Source: Tritrichomonas musculus (Eukaryota; Parabasalia; Tritrichomonadida; Tritrichomonadidae). From it: a stretch of DNA of 64,000 bases. The notes below the pieces were generated by a model. That model made no database searches. It saw only the letters and a program-made list of their open reading frames with translations, and was not told the origin of the DNA. The DNA lies in NCBI GenBank assembly GCA_039105265.1, contig JAPFFF010000036.1, positions 840,486 to 904,485 of the forward strand, given 5' to 3'. The position numbers and the translations under genes were made by a program. This document shows positions 36,201 to 48,831 of the stretch, piece by piece (within the stretch, counting starts at the first letter, position 1; each line of letters starts with the position of its first letter).

Positions 36201-39200
36201 TGAAAGATATGATTTTGAATAGTATTGAAAGATATGATTTTGAATGTAATTGAAAGATATGATTTTGAATAGTATTGAAAGATATGATTTTGAATTTTAT
36301 TGAAAGATATGATTTTGAATAGTATTGAAAGATATGATTTTGAATTTTATAAAAATTTAAACAAAATATTAAGAAGATTGATATCAAGTTTCTCATTCGT
36401 TAATAAAAGTTTCACAATTTCAATGTTTTCTTTTTCAACAGCCAAATATAATGCTGTTCTATAAATATATATTACGTTAAAATTTCATTCAAAGATATGA
36501 TTTTGAATTTCATTGAAAGATATGATTTTGAATAGTATTGAAAGATATGATTTTGAATTTTATAAAAATTTAAACAAAATATTAAGAAGATTGATATCAA
36601 GTTTCTCATTCGTTAATAAAAGTTTCACAATTTCAATGTTTTCTTTTTCAACAGCCAAATATAATGCTGTTTCATAAATATATATTACTTTAAAATTTCA
36701 TTCAAAGATATGATTTTGAATTTTATTGAAAGATATGATTTTGAATAGTATTGAAAGATATGATTTTGAATAGTATTGAAAGATATGATTTTGAATAGTA
36801 TTGAAAGATATGATTTTGAATGAAATTGAAAGATATGATTTTGAATTTTATTGAAAGATATGATTTTGAATAGTATTGAAAGATATGATTTTGAATGTAA
36901 TTGAAAGATATGATTTTGAATAGTATTGAAAGATATGATTTTGAATTTTATTGAAAGATATGATTTTGAATAGTATTGAAAGATATGATTTTGAATTTTA
37001 TAAAAATTTAAACAAAATATTAAGAAGATTGATATCAAGTTTCTCATTCGTTAATAAAAGTTTCACAATTTCAATGTTTTCTTTTTCAACAGCCAAATAT
37101 AATGCTGTTTCATAAATATATATTACTTTAAAATTTCATTCAAAGATATGATTTTGAATGTAATTGAAAGATATGATTTTGAATAGTATTGAAAGATATG
37201 ATTTTGAATTTCATTGAAAGATATGATTTTGAATGTAATTGAAAGATATGATTTTGAATTACATTGAAAGATATGATTTTGAATTACATTGAAAGATATG
37301 ATTTTGAATAGTATTGAAAGATATGATTTTGAATTTTATAAAAATTTAAACAAAATATATCCAAGATTGATATCAAGTTTCTCATTCGTTAATAAAAGTT
37401 TCACAATTTCAATGTTTTCTTTTTCAACAGCCAAATATAATGCTGTTTTATAAATATATATTACTTTAAAATTTCATTCAAAGATATGATTTTGAATTTT
37501 ATTGAAAGATATGATTTTGAATAGTATTGAAAGATATGATTTTGAATTCCATTGAAAGATATGATTTTGAATAGTATTGAAAGATATGATTTTGAATGAA
37601 ATTGAAAGATATGATTTTGAATTTTATTGAAAGATATGATTTTGAATAGTATTGAAAGATATGATTTTGAATGTAATTGAAAGATATGATTTTGAATAGT
37701 ATTGAAAGATATGATTTTGAATTTTATTGAAAGATATGATTTTGAATAGTATTGAAAGATATGATTTTGAATTTTATAAAAATTTAAACAAAATATTAAG
37801 AAGATTGATATCAAGTTTCTCATTCGTTAATAAAAGTTTCACAATTTCAATGTTTTCTTTTTCAACAGCCAAATATAATGCTGTTTCATAAATATATATT
37901 ACTTTAAAATTTCATTCAAAGATATGATTTTGAATTTTATTGAAAGATATGATTTTGAATAGTATTGAAAGATATGATTTTGAATAGTATTGAAAGATAT
38001 GATTTTGAATAGTATTGAAAGATATGATTTTGAATGAAATTGAAAGATATGATTTTGAATTTTATTGAAAGATATGATTTTGAATAGTATTGAAAGATAT
38101 GATTTTGAATGTAATTGAAAGATATGATTTTGAATAGTATTGAAAGATATGATTTTGAATTTTATTGAAAGATATGATTTTGAATAGTATTGAAAGATAT
38201 GATTTTGAATTTTATAAAAATTTAAACAAAATATTAAGAAGATTGATATCAAGTTTCTCATTCGTTAATAAAAGTTTCACAATTTCAATGTTTTCTTTTT
38301 CAACAGCCAAATATAATGCTGTTTTATAAATATATATTACTTTAAAATTTCATTCAAAGATATGATTTTGAATTCCATTGAAAGATATGATTTTGAATAG
38401 TATTGAAAGATATGATTTTGAATTTTATAAAAATTTAAACAAAATATATCCAAGATTGATATCAAGTTTCTCATTCGTTAATAAAAGTTTCACAATTTCA
38501 ATGTTTTCTTTTTCAACAGCCAAATATAATGCTGTTTTATAAATATATATTACTTTAAAATTTCATTCAAAGATATGATTTTGAATAGTATTGAAAGATA
38601 TGATTTTGAATGAAATTGAAAGATATGATTTTGAATTCCATTGAAAGATATGATTTTGAATTTCATTGAAAGATATGATTTTGAATAGTATTGAAAGATA
38701 TGATTTTGAATTTTATTGAAAGATATGATTTTGAATAGTATTGAAAGATATGATTTTGAATAGTATTGAAAGATATGATTTTGAATAGTATTGAAAGATA
38801 TGATTTTGAATAGTATTGAAAGATATGATTTTGAATTCCATTGAAAGATATGATTTTGAATGAAATTGAAAGATATGATTTTGAATAGTATTGAAAGATA
38901 TGATTTTGAATAGTATTGAAAGATATGATTTTGAATAGTATTGAAAGATATGATTTTGAATAGTATTGAAAGATATGATTTTGAATTCCATTGAAAGATA
39001 TGATTTTGAATTTTATTGAAAGATATGATTTTGAATAGTATTGAAAGATATGATTTTGAATGAAATTGAAAGATATGATTTTGAATAGTATTGAAAGATA
39101 TGATTTTGAATTTTATAAAAATTTAAACAAAATATATCCAAGATTGATATTAAGTTTCTCATTCGTTAATAAAAGTTTCACAATTTCAATGTTTTCTTTT

Positions 39201-39559
39201 TCAACAGCCAAATATAATGCTGTTCTATAAATATATATTACTTTAAAATTTCATTCAAAGATATGATTTTGAATTTCATTGAAAGATATGATTTTGAATA
39301 GTATTGAAAGATATGATTTTGAATGTAATTGAAAGATATGATTTTGAATGTAATTGAAAGATATGATTTTGAATAGTATTGAAAGATATGATTTTGAATA
39401 GTATTGAAAGATATGATTTTGAATTCCATTGAAAGATATGATTTTGAATAGTATTGAAAGATATGATTTTGAATAGTATTGAAAGATATGATTTTGAATT
39501 CCATTGAAAGATATGATTTTGAATAGTATTGAAAGATATGATTTTGAATTCCATTGAAA

Positions 39560-42165
39560 GATATGATTTTGAATAGTATTGAAAGATATGATTTTGAATA
39601 GTATTGAAAGATATGATTTTGAATAGTATTGAAAGATATGATTTTGAATTCCATTGAAAGATATGATTTTGAATTTCATTGAAAGATATGATTTTGAATA
39701 GTATTGAAAGATATGATTTTGAATTCCATTGAAAGATATGATTTTGAATTTCATTGAAAGATATGATTTTGAATTTCATTGAAAGATATGATTTTGAATA
39801 GTATTGAAAGATATGATTTTGAATTTTATTGAAAGATATGATTTTGAATAGTATTGAAAGATATGATTTTGAATTTTATAAAAATTTAAACAAAATATTA
39901 AGAAGATTGATATCAAGTTTCTCATTCGTTAATAAAAGTTTCACAATTTCAATGTTTTCTTTTTCAACAGCCAAATATAATGCTGTTCTATAAATATATA
40001 TTACGTTAAAATTTCATTCAAAGATATGATTTTGAATTTCATTGAAAGATATGATTTTGAATAGTATTGAAAGATATGATTTTGAATTCCATTGAAAGAT
40101 ATGATTTTGAATGTAATTGAAAGATATGATTTTGAATAGTATTGAAAGATATGATTTTGAATTCCATTGAAAGATATGATTTTGAATAGTATTGAAAGAT
40201 ATGATTTTGAATGTAATTGAAAGATATGATTTTGAATAGTATTGAAAGATATGATTTTGAATAGTATTGAAAGATATGATTTTGAATTCCATTGAAAGAT
40301 ATGATTTTGAATAGTATTGAAAGATATGATTTTGAATAGTATTGAAAGATATGATTTTGAATGAAATTGAAAGATATTATTTTGAATAGTATTGAAAGAT
40401 ATGATTTTGAATTCCATTGAAAGATATGATTTTGAATTTTATTGAAAGATATGATTTTGAATAGTATTGAAAGATATGATTTTGAATGAAATTGAAAGAT
40501 ATGATTTTGAATAGTATTGAAAGATATGATTTTGAATTCCATTGAAAGATATGATTTTGAATGAAATTGAAAGATATGATTTTGAATAGTATTGAAAGAT
40601 ATGATTTTGAATTCCATTGAAAGATATGATTTTGAATAGTATTGAAAGATATGATTTTGAATTTTATAAAAATTTAAACAAAATATATCCAAGATTGATA
40701 TCAAGTTTCTCATTCGTTAATAAAAGTTTCACAATTTCAATGTTTTCTTTTTCAACAGCCAAATATAATGCTGTTTTATAAATATATATTACTTTAAAAT
40801 TTCATTCAAAGATATGATTTTGAATAGTATTGAAAGATATGATTTTGAATGAAATTGAAAGATATGATTTTGAATTCCATTGAAAGATATGATTTTGAAT
40901 GAAATTGAAAGATATGATTTTGAATTTTATTGAAAGATATGATTTTGAATAGTATTGAAAGATATGATTTTGAATTTCATTGAAAGATATGATTTTGAAT
41001 AGTATTGAAAGATATGATTTTGAATTTTATAAAAATATAAACAAAATATTAAGAAGATTGATATCAAGTTTCTCATTCGTTAATAAAAGTTTCACAATTT
41101 CAATGTTTTCTTTTTCAACAGCCAAATATAATGCTGTTTCATAAATATATATTACTTTAAAATTTCATTCAAAGATATGATTTTGAATTTTATTGAAAGA
41201 TATGATTTTGAATAGTATTGAAAGATATGATTTTGAATAGTATTGAAAGATATGATTTTGAATAGTATTGAAAGATATGATTTTGAATGAAATTGAAAGA
41301 TATGATTTTGAATTTTATTGAAAGATATGATTTTGAATAGTATTGAAAGATATGATTTTGAATGTAATTGAAAGATATGATTTTGAATAGTATTGAAAGA
41401 TATGATTTTGAATTTTATTGAAAGATATGATTTTGAATAGTATTGAAAGATATGATTTTGAATTTTATAAAAATTTAAACAAAATATTAAGAAGATTGAT
41501 ATCAAGTTTCTCATTCGTTAATAAAAGTTTCACAATTTCAATGTTTTCTTTTTCAACAGCCAAATATAATGCTGTTTTATAAATATATATTACTTTAAAA
41601 TTTCATTCAAAGATATGATTTTGAATTACATTGAAAGATATGATTTTGAATAGTATTGAAAGATATGATTTTGAATTTTATAAAAATTTAAACAAAATAT
41701 ATCCAAGATTGATATCAAGTTTCTCATTCGTTAATAAAAGTTTCACAATTTCAATGTTTTCTTTTTCAACAGCCAAATATAATGCTGTTTCATAAATATA
41801 TATTACTTTAAAATTTCATTCAAAGATATGATTTTGAATTTTATTGAAAGATATGATTTTGAATAGTATTGAAAGATATGATTTTGAATTTCATTGAAAG
41901 ATATGATTTTGAATGTAATTGAAAGATATGATTTTGAATTACATTGAAAGATATGATTTTGAATTACATTGAAAGATATGATTTTGAATAGTATTGAAAG
42001 ATATGATTTTGAATTTTATAAAAATTTAAACAAAATATATCCAAGATTGATATCAAGTTTCTCATTCGTTAATAAAAGTTTCACAATTTCAATGTTTTCT
42101 TTTTCAACAGCCAAATATAATGCTGTTTTATAAATATATATTACTTTAAAATTTCATTCAAAGAT
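39560..42165. repeat. array block duplicated at 43.86-46.47 kb (offset 4,303 bp)
   Basis: Frame ends 39754, 39779, 40713 and 41514 each recur at +4,303 (44057, 44082, 45016, 45817). The two copies agree in spacer type and word order apart from isolated single-unit word changes such as AGT versus TCC near 40.24/44.54 kb and TTT versus GTA near 41.84/46.14 kb. Similar blocks recur at an offset of 4,539 bp (18.0/22.5 kb), 3,802 bp (19.0-19.7/22.8-23.5 kb) and 3,229 bp (about 29.0-29.95/32.2-33.2 kb). Confidence 0.85.
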
Positions 42166-45100
42166 ATGATTTTGAATAGTATTGAAAGATATGATTTTGA
42201 ATGAAATTGAAAGATATGATTTTGAATTCCATTGAAAGATATGATTTTGAATTTCATTGAAAGATATGATTTTGAATAGTATTGAAAGATATGATTTTGA
42301 ATTTTATTGAAAGATATGATTTTGAATAGTATTGAAAGAAATGATTTTGAATGAAATTGAAAGATATGATTTTGAATTACATTGAAAGATATGATTTTGA
42401 ATAGTATTGAAAGATATGATTTTGAATAGTATTGAAAGATATGATTTTGAATGAAATTGAAAGATATGATTTTGAATTTTATTGAAAGATATGATTTTGA
42501 ATAGTATTGAAAGATATGATTTTGAATAGTATTGAAAGATATGATTTTGAATAGTATTGAAAGATATGATTTTGAATTCCATTGAAAGATATGATTTTGA
42601 ATGAAATTGAAAGATATGATTTTGAATAGTATTGAAAGATATGATTTTGAATGTAATTGAAAGATATGATTTTGAATAGTATTGAAAGATATGATTTTGA
42701 ATAGTATTGAAAGATATGATTTTGAATAGTATTGAAAGATATGATTTTGAATAGTATTGAAAGATATGATTTTGAATAGTATTGAAAGATATGATTTTGA
42801 ATGAAATTGAAAGATATTATTTTGAATAGTATTGAAAGAAATGATTTTGAATGAAATTGAAAGATATGATTTTGAATAGTATTGAAAGATATGATTTTGA
42901 ATAGTATTGAAAGATATGATTTTGAATTCCATTGAAAGATATGATTTTGAATAGTATTGAAAGATATGATTTTGAATTTTATTGAAAGATATGATTTTGA
43001 ATAGTATTGAAAGATATGATTTTGAATTCCATTGAAAGATATGATTTTGAATTTCATTGAAAGATATGATTTTGAATTTCATTGAAAGATATGATTTTGA
43101 ATAGTATTGAAAGATATGATTTTGAATAGTATTGAAAGATATGATTTTGAATTCCATTGAAAGATATGATTTTGAATTTTATTGAAAGATATGATTTTGA
43201 ATAGTATTGAAAGATATGATTTTGAATGAAATTGAAAGATATGATTTTGAATAGTATTGAAAGATATGATTTTGAATTCCATTGAAAGATATGATTTTGA
43301 ATTCCATTGAAAGATATGATTTTGAATAGTATTGAAAGATATGATTTTGAATTTTATTGAAAGATATGATTTTGAATTTTATTGAAAGATATGATTTTGA
43401 ATTTTATTGAAAGATATGATTTTGAATAGTATTGAAAGATATGATTTTGAATAGTATTGAAAGATATGATTTTGAATAGTATTGAAAGATATGATTTTGA
43501 ATTCCATTGAAAGATATGATTTTGAATTTCATTGAAAGATATGATTTTGAATAGTATTGAAAGATATGATTTTGAATTCCATTGAAAGATATGATTTTGA
43601 ATAGTATTGAAAGATATGATTTTGAATAGTATTGAAAGATATGATTTTGAATTCCATTGAAAGATATGATTTTGAATAGTATTGAAAGATATGATTTTGA
43701 ATTTCATTGAAAGATATGATTTTGAATAGTATTGAAAGATATGATTTTGAATTCCATTGAAAGATATGATTTTGAATAGTATTGAAAGATATGATTTTGA
43801 ATAGTATTGAAAGATATGATTTTGAATGAAATTGAAAGATATTATTTTGAATAGTATTGAAAGATATGATTTTGAATAGTATTGAAAGATATGATTTTGA
43901 ATAGTATTGAAAGATATGATTTTGAATAGTATTGAAAGATATGATTTTGAATTCCATTGAAAGATATGATTTTGAATTTCATTGAAAGATATGATTTTGA
44001 ATAGTATTGAAAGATATGATTTTGAATTCCATTGAAAGATATGATTTTGAATTTCATTGAAAGATATGATTTTGAATTTCATTGAAAGATATGATTTTGA
44101 ATAGTATTGAAAGATATGATTTTGAATTTTATTGAAAGATATGATTTTGAATAGTATTGAAAGATATGATTTTGAATTTTATAAAAATTTAAACAAAATA
44201 TTAAGAAGATTGATATCAAGTTTCTCATTCGTTAATAAAAGTTTCACAATTTCAATGTTTTCTTTTTCAACAGCCAAATATAATGCTGTTCTATAAATAT
44301 ATATTACGTTAAAATTTCATTCAAAGATATGATTTTGAATTTCATTGAAAGATATGATTTTGAATAGTATTGAAAGATATGATTTTGAATTCCATTGAAA
44401 GATATGATTTTGAATGTAATTGAAAGATATGATTTTGAATAGTATTGAAAGATATGATTTTGAATTCCATTGAAAGATATGATTTTGAATAGTATTGAAA
44501 GATATGATTTTGAATGTAATTGAAAGATATGATTTTGAATTCCATTGAAAGATATGATTTTGAATAGTATTGAAAGATATGATTTTGAATTCCATTGAAA
44601 GATATGATTTTGAATAGTATTGAAAGATATGATTTTGAATAGTATTGAAAGATATGATTTTGAATGAAATTGAAAGATATTATTTTGAATAGTATTGAAA
44701 GATATGATTTTGAATTCCATTGAAAGATATGATTTTGAATTTTATTGAAAGATATGATTTTGAATAGTATTGAAAGATATGATTTTGAATGAAATTGAAA
44801 GATATGATTTTGAATAGTATTGAAAGATATGATTTTGAATTCCATTGAAAGATATGATTTTGAATGAAATTGAAAGATATGATTTTGAATAGTATTGAAA
44901 GATATGATTTTGAATTCCATTGAAAGATATGATTTTGAATAGTATTGAAAGATATGATTTTGAATTTTATAAAAATTTAAACAAAATATATCCAAGATTG
45001 ATATCAAGTTTCTCATTCGTTAATAAAAGTTTCACAATTTCAATGTTTTCTTTTTCAACAGCCAAATATAATGCTGTTTTATAAATATATATTACTTTAA

Positions 45101-48100
45101 AATTTCATTCAAAGATATGATTTTGAATAGTATTGAAAGATATGATTTTGAATGAAATTGAAAGATATGATTTTGAATTCCATTGAAAGATATGATTTTG
45201 AATGAAATTGAAAGATATGATTTTGAATTTTATTGAAAGATATGATTTTGAATAGTATTGAAAGATATGATTTTGAATTTCATTGAAAGATATGATTTTG
45301 AATAGTATTGAAAGATATGATTTTGAATTTTATAAAAATATAAACAAAATATTAAGAAGATTGATATCAAGTTTCTCATTCGTTAATAAAAGTTTCACAA
45401 TTTCAATGTTTTCTTTTTCAACAGCCAAATATAATGCTGTTTCATAAATATATATTACTTTAAAATTTCATTCAAAGATATGATTTTGAATTTTATTGAA
45501 AGATATGATTTTGAATAGTATTGAAAGATATGATTTTGAATAGTATTGAAAGATATGATTTTGAATAGTATTGAAAGATATGATTTTGAATGAAATTGAA
45601 AGATATGATTTTGAATTTTATTGAAAGATATGATTTTGAATAGTATTGAAAGATATGATTTTGAATGTAATTGAAAGATATGATTTTGAATAGTATTGAA
45701 AGATATGATTTTGAATTTTATTGAAAGATATGATTTTGAATAGTATTGAAAGATATGATTTTGAATTTTATAAAAATTTAAACAAAATATTAAGAAGATT
45801 GATATCAAGTTTCTCATTCGTTAATAAAAGTTTCACAATTTCAATGTTTTCTTTTTCAACAGCCAAATATAATGCTGTTTTATAAATATATATTACTTTA
45901 AAATTTCATTCAAAGATATGATTTTGAATTACATTGAAAGATATGATTTTGAATAGTATTGAAAGATATGATTTTGAATTTTATAAAAATTTAAACAAAA
46001 TATATCCAAGATTGATATCAAGTTTCTCATTCGTTAATAAAAGTTTCACAATTTCAATGTTTTCTTTTTCAACAGCCAAATATAATGCTGTTTCATAAAT
46101 ATATATTACTTTAAAATTTCATTCAAAGATATGATTTTGAATGTAATTGAAAGATATGATTTTGAATAGTATTGAAAGATATGATTTTGAATTTCATTGA
46201 AAGATATGATTTTGAATGTAATTGAAAGATATGATTTTGAATTACATTGAAAGATATGATTTTGAATTACATTGAAAGATATGATTTTGAATAGTATTGA
46301 AAGATATGATTTTGAATTTTATAAAAATTTAAACAAAATATATCCAAGATTGATATCAAGTTTCTCATTCGTTAATAAAAGTTTCACAATTTCAATGTTT
46401 TCTTTTTCAACAGCCAAATATAATGCTGTTTTATAAATATATATTACTTTAAAATTTCATTCAAAGATATGATTTTGAATTCCATTGAAAGATATGATTT
46501 TGAATGAAATTGAAAGATATGATTTTGAATTTTATTGAAAGATATGATTTTGAATAGTATTGAAAGATATGATTTTGAATAGTATTGAAAGATATGATTT
46601 TGAATAGTATTGAAAGATATGATTTTGAATAGTATTGAAAGATATGATTTTGAATTACATTGAAAGATATGATTTTGAATTACATTGAAAGATATGATTT
46701 TGAATAGTATTGAAAGATATGATTTTGAATTTTATAAAAATTTAAACAAAATATATCCAAGATTGATATCAAGTTTCTCATTCGTTAATAAAAGTTTCAC
46801 AATTTCAATGTTTTCTTTTTCAACAGCCAAATATAATGCTGTTTTATAAATATATATTACTTTAAAATTTCATTCAAAGATATGATTTTGAATTTCATTG
46901 AAAGATATGATTTTGAATAGTATTGAAAGATATGATTTTGAATTTCATTGAAAGATATGATTTTGAATGAAATTGAAAGATATGATTTTGAATAGTATTG
47001 AAAGATATGATTTTGAATTTTATTGAAAGATATGATTTTGAATTCCATTGAAAGATATGATTTTGAATGAAATTGAAAGATATGATTTTGAATAGTATTG
47101 AAAGATATGATTTTGAATGTAATTGAAAGATATGATTTTGAATAGTATTGAAAGATATGATTTTGAATAGTATTGAAAGATATGATTTTGAATGTAATTG
47201 AAAGATATGATTTTGAATAGTATTGAAAGATATGATTTTGAATTTTATTGAAAGATATGATTTTGAATAGTATTAAAAGATATGATTTTGAATTTTATAA
47301 AAATTTAAACAAAATATTAAGAAGATTGATATCAAGTTTCTCATTCGTTAATAAAAGTTTCACAATTTCAATGTTTTCTTTTTCAACAGCCAAATATAAT
47401 GCTGTTTTATAAATATATATTACTTTAAAATTTCATTCAAAGATATGATTTTGAATTTTATTGAAAGATATTATTTTGAATAGTATTGAAAGATATGATT
47501 TTGAATTCCATTGAAAGATATGATTTTGAATAGTATTGAAAGATATGATTTTGAATTTTATAAAAATTTAAACAAAATATATCCAAGATTGATATCAAGT
47601 TTCTCATTCGTTAATAAAAGTTTCACAATTTCAATGTTTTCTTTTTCAACAGCCAAATATAATGCTGTTTTATAAATATATATTACGTTAAAATTTCATT
47701 CAAAGATATGATTTTGAATTTCATTGAAAGATATGATTTTGAATAGTATTGAAAGATATGATTTTGAATAGTATTGAAAGATATGATTTTGAATAGTATT
47801 GAAAGATATGATTTTGAATTTCATTGAAAGATATGATTTTGAATAGTATTGAAAGATATGATTTTGAATAGTATTGAAAGATATGATTTTGAATAGTATT
47901 GAAAGATATGATTTTGAATGAAATTGAAAGATATGATTTTGAATTCCATTGAAAGATATGATTTTGAATTCCATTGAAAGATATGATTTTGAATAGTATT
48001 GAAAGATATGATTTTGAATTTCATTGAAAGATATGATTTTGAATAGTATTGAAAGATATGATTTTGAATTTCATTGAAAGATATGATTTTGAATAGTATT

Positions 48101-48831
48101 GAAAGATATGATTTTGAATGTAATTGAAAGATATGATTTTGAATAGTATTGAAAGATATGATTTTGAATTCCATTGAAAGATATGATTTTGAATAGTATT
48201 GAAAGATATGATTTTGAATTTTATAAAAATTTAAACAAAATATATCCAAGATTGATATCAAGTTTCTCATTCGTTAATAAAAGTTTCACAATTTCAATGT
48301 TTTCTTTTTCAACAGCCAAATATAATGCTGTTTTATAAATATATATTACGTTAAAATTTCATTCAAAGATATGATTTTGAATTTCATTGAAAGATATGAT
48401 TTTGAATAGTATTGAAAGATATGATTTTGAATAGTATTGAAAGATATGATTTTGAATAGTATTGAAAGATATGATTTTGAATTTCATTGAAAGATATGAT
48501 TTTGAATAGTATTGAAAGATATGATTTTGAATAGTATTGAAAGATATGATTTTGAATAGTATTGAAAGATATGATTTTGAATGAAATTGAAAGATATGAT
48601 TTTGAATTCCATTGAAAGATATGATTTTGAATTCCATTGAAAGATATGATTTTGAATAGTATTGAAAGATATGATTTTGAATTTCATTGAAAGATATGAT
48701 TTTGAATAGTATTGAAAGATATGATTTTGAATTTCATTGAAAGATATGATTTTGAATAGTATTGAAAGATATGATTTTGAATAGTATTGAAAGATATGTT
48801 TTTAACATAATTAAATAATTATCATATGAAA

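Larger units (their letters stand above)
16990..48360 (-). repeat. about 65 copies of a ~145-bp spacer carrying one ankyrin repeat
   Basis: Each spacer, on the minus strand, follows TCTTTGAATGAAATTTTAAA and encodes YIYRTALYLAVEKENIEI, then VKLLLTNEKLDIN, then LLNILF before a stop. That is one ankyrin repeat whose core is nearly identical to the first repeat of the fragment at 15590-16189. Small variants recur: LLNILF or LGYILF endings, TTCTATAA, TTTTATAA or TTTCATAA, and TTACTTT or TTACGTT. Approximate positions in kb: 17.0, 18.1, 18.9, 19.7, 20.0, 21.4, 22.7, 23.5, 23.8, 24.2, 24.4, 24.8, 25.2, 25.4, 25.8, 26.2, 26.5, 26.9, 27.2, 27.5, 28.0, 28.4, 28.6, 29.6, 29.9, 30.3, 30.5, 30.8, 31.3, 31.7, 31.9, 32.8, 33.1, 33.6, 33.8, 34.2, 34.6, 34.8, 35.2, 35.6, 35.9, 36.4, 36.6, 37.0, 37.3, 37.8, 38.2, 38.4, 39.1, 39.9, 40.7, 41.0, 41.5, 41.7, 42.0, 44.2, 45.0, 45.3, 45.8, 46.0, 46.3, 46.7, 47.3, 47.6, 48.2. 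Confidence 0.9.
16193..48799. repeat. 25-bp minisatellite with a seven-state variable triplet, ~32.6 kb
   Basis: The plus-strand unit is GATATGATTTTGAAT, three variable bases, then ATTGAAA. About 900 units are present by length. The triplet is AGT (commonest, often every second unit), TCC, TTT, TTC, GAA, GTA or TAC. Other changes are rare: GATATT for GATATG (often after GAA), GAAATG, single cases of GATACG, TTTAAAT and ATTAAAAG. Because 25 is not a multiple of three, the minus strand cycles through all frames every 75 bp, giving a 25-residue pseudo-peptide (FKIISFNxIQNHIFQ, xxSKSYLSxx). The TTT and GAA words make a stop in one frame and GTA in another; elsewhere long frames, up to 338 codons at 20066-21082, stay open. 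I regard these as by-products and annotate no genes here. The array is interrupted by about 65 ankyrin-bearing spacers. Confidence 0.95.

Noticed and set aside
16193-48799. CRISPR array (short constant parts with variable parts)
   Set aside because: The variable part is only three bases, there is no spacer of protospacer length, there are no cas genes, and the context is eukaryotic.
16190-48831. The array as one giant intron of the ankyrin gene
   Set aside because: Trichomonad introns are known to be short with strong conserved ends (GTATGT-like 5' site, ACTAAC-ACACAG-like 3' site). Neither signal is visible at the gene edges, and the array shows repeat growth instead.
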